From the NCBI GenBank assembly GCA_020426845.1, contig JAGQPF010000305.1, positions 1 to 40,723 of the forward strand: a stretch of 40,723 bases of DNA, given 5' to 3'. The translations under genes were made by a program, and so were the position numbers. The DNA comes from Planctomycetales bacterium (GTDB taxonomy: Bacteria; Planctomycetota; Planctomycetia; Pirellulales; Pirellulaceae). Positions 25,067-32,732 of the stretch are shown piece by piece. The notes beneath the pieces are model-generated. The model saw only the letters and a list, made by a program, of their open reading frames with translations. It searched no databases and was not told the DNA's origin. How positions within the stretch are numbered: the stretch's first letter is position 1; every line of letters starts with the position of its first letter.

Positions 25067-26945
25067 GTTGCGGGATGTCGAAGTGCTCCAGCAGTCCGAA
25101 GCAGAATAGCTCGGGGTGCTGGTTGACGGCATAACCGCGTTCGATCACTTGCTTCAATGAATCAAGGCCGCCGCGAGCATCGACGGCGTCGATCTGGTCA
25201 CTCAAAGCGTGCGCGGTGAGCGTGGCCAACCCGGATCGCTCGCCGACACTTACGAGCCGCACGTGCTTGGCGCCCAGCCCGGCCTGCCGCTTCGCCCATT
25301 GCGCAAACGCTTGCAGCTGTGCGGACTGAATCCCCAGCGGCCGCTCGCCCACGGCGGAGACTAGCAACGCGAAGAGGAAGTCGCGGCTCTTGATCTTGGA
25401 CTCACCCAGATAGAACGGGTCGACCGCGATCACGCGCCGGCCGGCGTCAAGTTGCTCGGCAACTTCACGCGACAACGATTGCCGGCCCTGGTCGGACACC
25501 AGCACCGCCACGTCGGCGCCGTCGGTCTTGGCGAACATGACGGCCGGCACGGTCCACTCGCCATTAATCCGAAAGGTCAGCGGGGTGGCGATGACGCCAT
25601 CGGCAAGTTTGACTTCGGGCTCGCGGTGAGCGGTGAGTTCGAGTTTGTTGTTCTCGATACGCAGCAACGACCTCAGCTGCCTGCGTCGATGTTCGACCGC
25701 GCCGTCTGCTGCCCGCGGCAATGGGCGGCTGATCCGCGTGGCCAGTTGTTGGAAGTCGAGGTTGTCGGCGGGCAGCTCAACGGCCAGCTGGTCGGCTGTT
25801 TTCAGCTCGCCGTCGGCGGGGATTTCCTTGGCGTCGCCGACGCCGAAATGATCTGCCAGCATGCCGTAAAGCGCTTGGCGGTTGTCTTGTTCGAAGTTGT
25901 GCGTGCCGGGCTCGTGATTGATATGCCAGCGCAGCCGGTCGGGCTGCTCAAAGGCTCGATACGCCGGCGATGCCGCATCCAAAAGCGGCTGCAACGCGTG
26001 TCCCGAGGCGAAGCAACACTGATCCTTGATGTTGAAGGTCAGCAGCGCGGCGCGCGGAGCGAGCATGGCGGTCAAGTGCGTGTAATCCGCCACGGTCGCC
26101 AGATCGCAGGGCGTCTGCTCCGAATCGCCGAGGTCCGAATGGTGGTGGATGCGAGTCAGGAAGCTCGAGTATCCGGCGACCGGGTTGCACAGTTTCACGC
26201 GTGTGTCGAGGGCGCTGATCACGATCGTTTGCCAGCCGCCGCCGGAGAGGCCGGCGACTGCGACTCGCTCCGGATCGACGCGCGGGTCGGCCAGCAACAG
26301 GTCGAGCCCTCGGCTCATGGCGAGATAGAATGGCGCCAGCCCGCTCGTGCCGCAGAGGTCGAGCTGGTTCATCCGGTAGTGGCCGAAGCCGTCAGACTGC
26401 AGTTGCCCCATGCCGAGCCACTCGACGTTCAACGCCAACATTCCCCGCTTGGCCTGATTGATGCAGCGTAGCTGTTTGTAAGTCGCAGCTTTGCCGTCGT
26501 TGCGGTCGTGTCCGTTGACGTTCATGACCGCCGGAACTTTGCCTTCGATCTTCAGCGGCTCGTATAGCAAGGCGGGTATCCAGAGCCCGGGCAGCGCCTC
26601 GAACCTCAGCTTTTTGATGCGGTAGCCTTCGCCGCCGTCGATCGTCTCTTGCCACTCGACGCGCACTTTCGCGTTGCGCCACTTGGCCGCCTCGCCGCGA
26701 AAAACCACTTCGTCGAGCACCCGCTGCCGCAGTCGCTCGGCCGTGCTTTCCCAGGCTGCGGCGGATTCGATCCGTGGCGGCGGCGGCACGCGGCGCTCGC
26801 AAAACGCCTCCACTTCGGCTTGCGGGATGGCGTCGGAGATCGTAGCTCGCTTCAGCAGCGACTCCACGGTCTCGGCGGTCTCGGCGGCGCGTAGCGAGGG
26901 CGTGAGCCCGAGCATCAAAAATGCGGGCAGCAGGATGTGGCGCAT
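25035..26945 (-). CDS. Acetylxylan-esterase-like alpha/beta hydrolase, exported, two-domain
   Basis: The product is 636 aa. A signal peptide spans about 1-20 (MRHILLPAFLMLGLTPSLRA). The first hydrolase domain (about 100-375) shows VPAVMNVNGHDRND (137-150), the nucleophile elbow GLSGG with Ser234, and a candidate catalytic His349 in EPGTHNFEQDNR. This is the pattern of carbohydrate esterases such as acetylxylan esterases. The second part (about 430-636) repeats the fold (VAVLVSDQGRQSL, then VIAVDPFYLGESKIKSRDFL), but its elbow reads SVGERSG, with Arg where the nucleophile should be. It is therefore probably structural. The protein likely removes acetyl or other acyl groups from glycans in the periplasm. 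It starts 16 bp after the haem-protein stop, as the last gene of an operon. A perfect 10-bp palindrome (26951-26960) lies in that junction. Confidence 0.87.
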   Translation of the reverse strand: MRHILLPAFLMLGLTPSLRAAETAETVESLLKRATISDAIPQAEVEAFCERRVPPPPRIESAAAWESTAERLRQRVLDEVVFRGEAAKWRNAKVRVEWQETIDGGEGYRIKKLRFEALPGLWIPALLYEPLKIEGKVPAVMNVNGHDRNDGKAATYKQLRCINQAKRGMLALNVEWLGMGQLQSDGFGHYRMNQLDLCGTSGLAPFYLAMSRGLDLLLADPRVDPERVAVAGLSGGGWQTIVISALDTRVKLCNPVAGYSSFLTRIHHHSDLGDSEQTPCDLATVADYTHLTAMLAPRAALLTFNIKDQCCFASGHALQPLLDAASPAYRAFEQPDRLRWHINHEPGTHNFEQDNRQALYGMLADHFGVGDAKEIPADGELKTADQLAVELPADNLDFQQLATRISRPLPRAADGAVEHRRRQLRSLLRIENNKLELTAHREPEVKLADGVIATPLTFRINGEWTVPAVMFAKTDGADVAVLVSDQGRQSLSREVAEQLDAGRRVIAVDPFYLGESKIKSRDFLFALLVSAVGERPLGIQSAQLQAFAQWAKRQAGLGAKHVRLVSVGERSGLATLTAHALSDQIDAVDARGGLDSLKQVIERGYAVNQHPELFCFGLLEHFDIPQLRELGERRGD

Positions 26946-26950
26946 GGGAA

Positions 26951-26960
26951 TCTCGCGAGA
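26951..26960. other. Palindrome in the operon junction
   Basis: TCTCGCGAGA is a perfect 10-bp palindrome in the 16-bp gap between the haem-protein stop and the esterase start. The weak ribosome binding site of the esterase (GCGAGA) lies within it, so folding could affect translation. It may be chance. Confidence 0.35.
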
Positions 26961-26961
26961 G

Positions 26962-29900
26962 TTATTCTGCGTTTTCCAAGGTCACGGCCATCACGATCGG
27001 AACCGTGTTGTCGGGACCCTTGACCAGCTCGATCGTCTCGATGGAATCGGGACGTTGGGGATGAACTGCCAGGTAGCGAAGCTGTTGGCCACGGAGCTGG
27101 AAAGCGTGCTCGGACTTGGGCACGTCCACGCGGCGAATGTAGTCCGCAAAGTGCACGCCGTTGAGCAGTTCGTGATCCTCGGTCTGGCCATCGGCGTAGT
27201 GGAGCCGCACGATCATGGACACGCTGTTGGCCTCGCCCAGCGGATGCCCCCAGCCGCTGACACCGCTCAGCAAGTGCACGGCCCGGGCCGGCCCGTGACA
27301 AGGAAGTGTCACCGAGCGGGGCATCTGCCGCGGCGCATTGCCCTGCGGACCGTAGAGCATAATCGTGTTCTTGACCTTTCCGCCGCTGGGATCGATCAGT
27401 TGGAACGGCACGCCCTTGAACGTCTTCGGACTCCAATCGGGGAAGATTAGCCGCTCCACTTGAGAGTCCGCGCCGAAGAACATGCCTCGGTCGCTGGGAA
27501 TGGTGGCGAACTTGCGAAGATCGATGGGCGTGTACTTGCCACGTGCGGTGAGGAACTCCAGCAAGTGGACGATGTCCTCTTGGGAGACCTGCTTCTCGAA
27601 TCCTTCGGGCATCAGCGACTTGGTGGACGCCTTGATGCGTGCGACGTCCTCACGAAGCAGCACTTGTTTGTTGCCCTTGGCATCGAACATTTCGATCGCC
27701 GTCCGCGACTCGGAGGCGAGCAAGCCGTTGATCACCTCGCCGTCCTCCGTTTGCACGGTGAAGACCCGGTAGTTGCCCTCGACGTCCTTGCTGGGGTCGA
27801 TGATGTGGCCAAGCAACTCGGCTTTGGGATGAACGGCCATGCCGGTCAGGTCCGGCCCGATGCGTTTGCCCTCGCCGCTATGCATATGGCAGATGCCGCA
27901 GTTCTTGGCGAACACGGCTTTGCCCGCTTTGACGTCGCCTTTCTGTTCGGTGAGCGGCAGCAGCGTTTTCAGCACTGCTTGGCGGTCGGCGTTCGGCAGC
28001 GCGCCGCCGCGGCTGAGCATCGCGCGAGCGCGTGCGCGGAGCTTCTCCTCGGGGTGAGCCAGCAGGGACTCGCGCTGGTTCAACGCGAGCTCTGAAATCT
28101 GCACTTCCCCGCCGTCAATTGCGTCGAGCAGCGTGGCGGCCGTGCTGGTCTTGGCAAGCATTAGCTCCAACGCCGCCTCGCGGCTGCGAGGCGTCATGGC
28201 GCCGATCTTCTCAATCAGCAGCTTGCCGAGATCTTTAGCCTGACTGCCGCGGAGCGCCTCGATCAGCCCGGCGGAGTACTCGGGTGCGGCCTGCGGCGTC
28301 ACGCGATCGAGCAACTCCTCGACCAAGTCGCCGTCGTTGGCCTGGAATGAGACCAGCTCTCTTGCTGCCCGGAGTCGATCGCGTAGCGACACCGAGTCGT
28401 CATCCAACTGCTTCAACAGGGATTCGGAGACCAGCTTCGCATAGTCGTCGAACTGGTCGCCGCCCCAGCGCTGCGCCAGCTTCACCAATGAGCCGCGAGC
28501 GGAGATCGGCAGCTTGCTCATCAGTTGCTTCAGATCGCTCTCCATGCGGGCGTCGATCGTCGGCTGCTTGTCCTCGGGCCAGGCGGTCAAGCCTGCCAGC
28601 ACCGTGGCCGAAATCTGCGGATCGGCCGTTGTCAGCTCGTGAATGACGTTGGCGACCGAGTCGACGGGACCCAATCGACCAAAGTGCGTGGCGATGATGT
28701 TCGTCACCTCCAGCAAATCCTCGCTCGGCTTGGACGCCGTTCCCACGGCGGCCAGGAACGGCCCAGCATGCGTGGCGGCGGCGCTGATCGCCGCGTCCTT
28801 GATCCAACGATCGATGTTCGGATCGGCGAGCGTGCGGAGAATCGCCTTGCCGGCCTCGGGATGGGCCGGCATGTCGGCCAAGGCCAGCAACGCGGCCAGG
28901 CGGTTGGTCCCGATCGGGTCGCTCAGCAGATCGGCGCTCAGCAGGGCGTTGACGCTTTCGGAAGAGGGCGGCAACACTTGCGCGGCGCTGTGTCGGACAC
29001 CTGCCGACGGATGTCGCAGCGCGCCGACGGCGGCCGCCGTGGCGCCGGGATGGCTGCCATCCAGCAGTCCCAGGCCATGCAACGTCCAAAGGGCGTGGAT
29101 GGCCCCGACGTTCAAGCCAACTTCGTCCACGCTCGTGTCGCCAGCCAATGCGATCAGCGCGTCCGCCGTGTTGACCGCCCGTTGCTCGACGAGCAGTCGC
29201 TGGGCGTGCTTTCGCCAGAGCATGGTGGGGTGCGAGAGCGTCTCCACCAACTTTTGCGGCGAGGCGCCGGCCAGCGTGAACGGCCTGGCTGCGTCGCCGT
29301 AGGCCACTCGCACGATCCGTCCGTGTCGCTTGTCTCGGAGGTCCGTGACGTAGGCGTTGCCCTTGCCCTGTTCAAAACCGCGCGGCGTCGGATTGTGTTG
29401 CACGATGTAGTTGTACCAGTCCAGCACCCACACATTGCCGTCCGGACCGACCTCGGACATGATCGGCGCCGTCCATTCGTCGGTGCTGGCGAGCAGGTTG
29501 AACGGACTGGTTGAATGAAAATCGCTGCCGTCCGGTTTGAGCACGAAGGTGCCGACCAGATGGCCTGTCGGTCCGTTGACAAAGGCGGTGCGGTTCCAAT
29601 ACTCCTGCGGATACTGCCGAGCGGTGTACAACGCATGTCCGGCGCCGGCGGTATAGCCGCCGTGTTGATCCACTTGGCGGACGTGCTTCGTCACCGGCTT
29701 GAAGAGATGCGTGTCGGCGATCGTGCCCAGTTGCAGCGAGGCGGTCCAGCCGCGGACCCGCTCGTAGTAGCGATTGGGGATCGGCATGTAGACGCTGGGA
29801 TTGTGGTTGGCGGTGGAGCCGAAGATGAGCCCCTCTTCGCTGATGCCGAGGCCCCAGGTGTTGTTGTTGGTCGAGCGGATGAATTCCAATTCGGCGCCGT

Positions 29901-31365
29901 CGGGCCGGAAGCGGAAAAAGCCTTGGCGGAACGGCAGCATCTGCTTGCCCGCAACGACCGGGGCGGAGTTGTTGTAGCCCTGCATCGCCCAGATCCAGTT
30001 GTCCAGGCCGTACTGGAAGTTGCTGACGCCGCCGTGCGTGTCGCCCTGGTTCCAGCCGGTGAACAGCACTTGTCGCTCGTCGGCGACGTCGTCGCCATCG
30101 GTGTCGCGGAGGAAGAGCGTGCGCGTGCTGTCCTGCACAATCACGCCGCCGTGAGCGAAGGTGATCGCGGTGGGGATGCTCAGTTGCTCGGCGAACACGG
30201 TGAACTTGTCCGCTCGCCAGTCGCCATCGGTGTCCTCGAGAATGCGGATCCGGTCGCGGCCTTTGCCGGCGGGCTGCAATTCGTTGGGATAATCGTACGT
30301 CTCGGCGATCCAGAGCCGGCCACGCTCATCCCAGGCCATGGTGATCGGCTTGCCGCCGATGTCCGGCTCCGACGCGAATAGTTCGACGCGAAAGCCGACA
30401 GGCGTTTGCATGTGCTTGAGCGACTCGTCGGCCGCCAGCGGCTTTTGCATCTTGGAGATCAGCTCTCCTTGCGTGCCCCAGCGTTCGCCGGGCGTGTAGT
30501 TGGGGATCTTGGCGCCGACTTCGACGTACTCCAGCGGCGCCAGGTCCGTGCGCGGGGGCGTCATCTCGGGGGTCGGGAACGGCCGGTCGGCCAGATAGTT
30601 CGGCACTGCCGCCGGATCGCCTCCGGCCGCCCAACGTACCCCGCGCTCGATCAGGTTCTGAAACCCGGGATTGCCCCAAGTGCGATGGTCGTGTCCCCAG
30701 GCGGTGTAGAACACTCGCCCTTGCCCTTGCGTGCGGATCCACGTCCAGGGCTCGCGCCCTTCGCCGTCCACGCGGTACGTGAGCACCGTGCGATCCTTTT
30801 CGTTGTGCAGGTGGTGCACATACGTCTCATCCCAACTTTCGAAGCCGCCAAAGCCGCGCATCAGCGGGTGGTTCGGCGCGGCGATCGAGGTGCGGAACAC
30901 GCCGGTGCCGTGCCGCTGAAACTGTCCGCCCATCAGGGCCACGATGCGGTCATCGTTGCGGAAGCAGTAAGTGGCGCAGTGCAGCGGCACAAAGCCGCCG
31001 CCGCCATCGACATAGTCGAGCAACGCCTGCGCCTGCGGCGGCTCGATGTTGTCGATGTTGGCGTACAGCAGCAGCGCGTCGTAGCTTCGCAGATTCTCCA
31101 GGTTCAGCTGGCCGAGCTCTTCGGTGTAGACCAAGCGGATGCCGCGTTTGGCAAACACCGGCTCCAATTGGTCAAAGCGAGCGCGCGGCTGATGATGTCC
31201 CCGGTCGCCGAGGAACAGCACGTCGAGATTCGGCGCTTGCGCGTGGGCTGTCGGAGCGACCAGCGCCAGCGAGGCGATGGCGGTCAGCAAGACTGCCAAC
31301 AGATTCGGGCGCAAGGTCGGCGCACGGCGGAGATGGCGAGGACGGCGAAGTCGGCAAAGGCGCAT
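26962..31365 (-). CDS. ThuA / PVC-type membrane-bound dehydrogenase / HEAT / cytochrome c fusion
   Basis: The product is 1467 aa. A signal peptide ends near THAQA (39-43). Residues about 46-255 are a ThuA-like domain (VLFLGDRGHHQP, GGFVPLHCATYCF, GQGRVFYTAWGHDHRTW). A beta-propeller of the PVC-type membrane-bound dehydrogenase family follows at about 320-680 (ELFASEPDIGGKPITMAWDE, ILEDTDGDWRADKFTVFA, NWIWAMQGYNNSAP). HEAT-like helices run from about 720 to 1130. The haem domain has CGICH at 1156-1160, and Met1252 (KSLMPEGF) may be the axial ligand. The last 180 residues look like a beta-sandwich (NPCBM-like) domain. The protein is probably a periplasmic redox enzyme acting on a sugar or sugar derivative. 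AGGAA precedes the ATG by 8 nt. The gene lies 42 bp after the Gfo/Idh/MocA gene and 16 bp before the esterase. Confidence 0.92.
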   Translation of the reverse strand: MRLCRLRRPRHLRRAPTLRPNLLAVLLTAIASLALVAPTAHAQAPNLDVLFLGDRGHHQPRARFDQLEPVFAKRGIRLVYTEELGQLNLENLRSYDALLLYANIDNIEPPQAQALLDYVDGGGGFVPLHCATYCFRNDDRIVALMGGQFQRHGTGVFRTSIAAPNHPLMRGFGGFESWDETYVHHLHNEKDRTVLTYRVDGEGREPWTWIRTQGQGRVFYTAWGHDHRTWGNPGFQNLIERGVRWAAGGDPAAVPNYLADRPFPTPEMTPPRTDLAPLEYVEVGAKIPNYTPGERWGTQGELISKMQKPLAADESLKHMQTPVGFRVELFASEPDIGGKPITMAWDERGRLWIAETYDYPNELQPAGKGRDRIRILEDTDGDWRADKFTVFAEQLSIPTAITFAHGGVIVQDSTRTLFLRDTDGDDVADERQVLFTGWNQGDTHGGVSNFQYGLDNWIWAMQGYNNSAPVVAGKQMLPFRQGFFRFRPDGAELEFIRSTNNNTWGLGISEEGLIFGSTANHNPSVYMPIPNRYYERVRGWTASLQLGTIADTHLFKPVTKHVRQVDQHGGYTAGAGHALYTARQYPQEYWNRTAFVNGPTGHLVGTFVLKPDGSDFHSTSPFNLLASTDEWTAPIMSEVGPDGNVWVLDWYNYIVQHNPTPRGFEQGKGNAYVTDLRDKRHGRIVRVAYGDAARPFTLAGASPQKLVETLSHPTMLWRKHAQRLLVEQRAVNTADALIALAGDTSVDEVGLNVGAIHALWTLHGLGLLDGSHPGATAAAVGALRHPSAGVRHSAAQVLPPSSESVNALLSADLLSDPIGTNRLAALLALADMPAHPEAGKAILRTLADPNIDRWIKDAAISAAATHAGPFLAAVGTASKPSEDLLEVTNIIATHFGRLGPVDSVANVIHELTTADPQISATVLAGLTAWPEDKQPTIDARMESDLKQLMSKLPISARGSLVKLAQRWGGDQFDDYAKLVSESLLKQLDDDSVSLRDRLRAARELVSFQANDGDLVEELLDRVTPQAAPEYSAGLIEALRGSQAKDLGKLLIEKIGAMTPRSREAALELMLAKTSTAATLLDAIDGGEVQISELALNQRESLLAHPEEKLRARARAMLSRGGALPNADRQAVLKTLLPLTEQKGDVKAGKAVFAKNCGICHMHSGEGKRIGPDLTGMAVHPKAELLGHIIDPSKDVEGNYRVFTVQTEDGEVINGLLASESRTAIEMFDAKGNKQVLLREDVARIKASTKSLMPEGFEKQVSQEDIVHLLEFLTARGKYTPIDLRKFATIPSDRGMFFGADSQVERLIFPDWSPKTFKGVPFQLIDPSGGKVKNTIMLYGPQGNAPRQMPRSVTLPCHGPARAVHLLSGVSGWGHPLGEANSVSMIVRLHYADGQTEDHELLNGVHFADYIRRVDVPKSEHAFQLRGQQLRYLAVHPQRPDSIETIELVKGPDNTVPIVMAVTLENAE

Positions 31366-31407
31366 GACGCGTTCCTGTCAGTTGTGGGATGGATCAAACA
31401 GCCTGTG

Positions 31408-32526
31408 TCAGCCTTGGGTGAATTCGGGCAGGCGAACGATTTCGCCGCCTTTCAAAGCCGACTCGTGGGCGCAGATGCCGACGCAAGTCCAGTTCGCGCT
31501 GGTCACGGCGTTCGGCCACGGGTCGCGGTCCTCGAGCAGCGAGTTGACGAATTCGTTGACCAGATGCGGGTGCGAGCCGCCGTGTCCGCCACCCTGGACG
31601 AACGAGAGGTGCTCGGCGTCGTGAATCTCTTGCGGCAGCGTAAACTTGCGGATCTCCGGCGGCAGCAGGTCCGCGAAGTCCGGCACCTCCACCTTCTCGG
31701 GAATCTCCGGCTCGGGCTTCTTCGCCGTGTGGATCACGTGCGGCTCGTGCTCGATCAACGTCCATTCGAAGCTGCGTTTGGTGCCATAGACGTCGAAGCT
31801 CTCGCGATACTGTCGAGCGACGTCATACAGGAAACGCCAGATGTGGGCGGTCAGGTCGGTGTCCTTGATCTTGATGTGGCAGGTCTCGACGGCGAACTTG
31901 TTGCCGGACTTCTCCGCGATGTCGTCGCGCACCGTGCCCGAGCCAAAACAGCTCACGTACTCGGCCAAGCCGTTGACCAGACCCAGGCAGGGGCTGACCA
32001 CGTGCGTGGCGTAGTGCATCGGAATCATTCGCTGCCAGTACTCGGGCCAGCCGTCCATGTCCTGCGGGTGAGAGGCGGCCAGATGCTGAATCTTGCCCAA
32101 CTCGCCCTTGTCGTACATTTGCTTGATGAACAGGAACTCGCGGCTGTAGACGACCGTCTCGGCCATCATGTACTTGAGCCCCGTCTCTTTGACCTTCTCG
32201 ACAATTTGGCGGCACTCGTCGATCGTCGTCGCCATCGGGACCGTGCACATCACATGCTTGCCGGCGTCCAACGCCTTCAACGACATCCAGGCGTGGTCGT
32301 TGATCGGGCTGTTGATATGAACGAAGTCGATGTCGCTGTCAGCCAGCACCTGATCGAATTCCGTGTAGCGTTTTTCGATGCCGAAGGTGTCGCCCGTCTT
32401 CTGCAACTCCTGCTCATTGCGCCGACAGATCGCCGCCACGTTGGTGTTGGGGTGGGCCTGATAGATCGGAATAAACTCGGACCCAAATCCGAGTCCCACC
32501 ATTGCAACGTTGACGGTCTTGGTCAT
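31408..32526 (-). CDS. Gfo/Idh/MocA-family oxidoreductase lacking the EKP lysine
   Basis: The product is 372 aa. Residues 5-16 (VNVAMVGLGFGS) form the NAD(P)-binding strand and glycine loop of a Rossmann domain. The second beta-strand turn AAICRRNEQEL and DFVHINSPINDHA follow the family pattern. The usual EKP motif is replaced by CTVP (94-97), so Val96 stands where the catalytic lysine is expected. The C-terminal domain includes the histidines HYATHVVSPCLGL near 186 and a His-rich GGGHGGSHPHLVNEF near 320. There is no signal peptide, so it should be cytoplasmic, unlike its two operon partners. The family usually oxidises or reduces sugars. Without the lysine, activity may differ or be lost. 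AAGGA lies about 7 nt before the ATG. It is the first gene of the operon and is divergent from the HEAT lipoprotein gene. Confidence 0.9.
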   Translation of the reverse strand: MTKTVNVAMVGLGFGSEFIPIYQAHPNTNVAAICRRNEQELQKTGDTFGIEKRYTEFDQVLADSDIDFVHINSPINDHAWMSLKALDAGKHVMCTVPMATTIDECRQIVEKVKETGLKYMMAETVVYSREFLFIKQMYDKGELGKIQHLAASHPQDMDGWPEYWQRMIPMHYATHVVSPCLGLVNGLAEYVSCFGSGTVRDDIAEKSGNKFAVETCHIKIKDTDLTAHIWRFLYDVARQYRESFDVYGTKRSFEWTLIEHEPHVIHTAKKPEPEIPEKVEVPDFADLLPPEIRKFTLPQEIHDAEHLSFVQGGGHGGSHPHLVNEFVNSLLEDRDPWPNAVTSANWTCVGICAHESALKGGEIVRLPEFTQG

Positions 32527-32720
32527 GGCGCGTCCTTTTCGGGGTTCAATGTGGCGAGAGCACAGAGAATTGTAACGAAGAGTGGAAAACCCCAGATTTT
32601 AGCAGCTTGCACAGGTGCGTAAATGCCCACGCCCCCGCGAGCCGTTGCTTGCAATCGACCCGCCGCTCCCGTCCAATGGGTGGGGTCAAGGGGCGTACTG
32701 CGGGCTCGAGCAACTGCACT

Positions 32721-32725
32721 GGGAG
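32721..32725 (+). promoter_or_regulatory. Ribosome binding site fixing the start at 32733
   Basis: GGGAG lies 7 nt before the ATG at 32733. The frame is open back to 32607, but only this start gives an N-terminus with a lipobox at a proper distance. The surrounding 15 nt match the TPR gene start at 596-610 except for one base. Confidence 0.65.
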
Positions 32726-32732
32726 ACGAACG

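Noticed and set aside
30406..32622. 738-codon plus-strand frame opposite the haem-protein and Gfo/Idh/MocA genes
   Set aside because: It crosses two real minus-strand genes and their junction, and its translation is rich in Val, Arg, Asp and His without recognisable domains.
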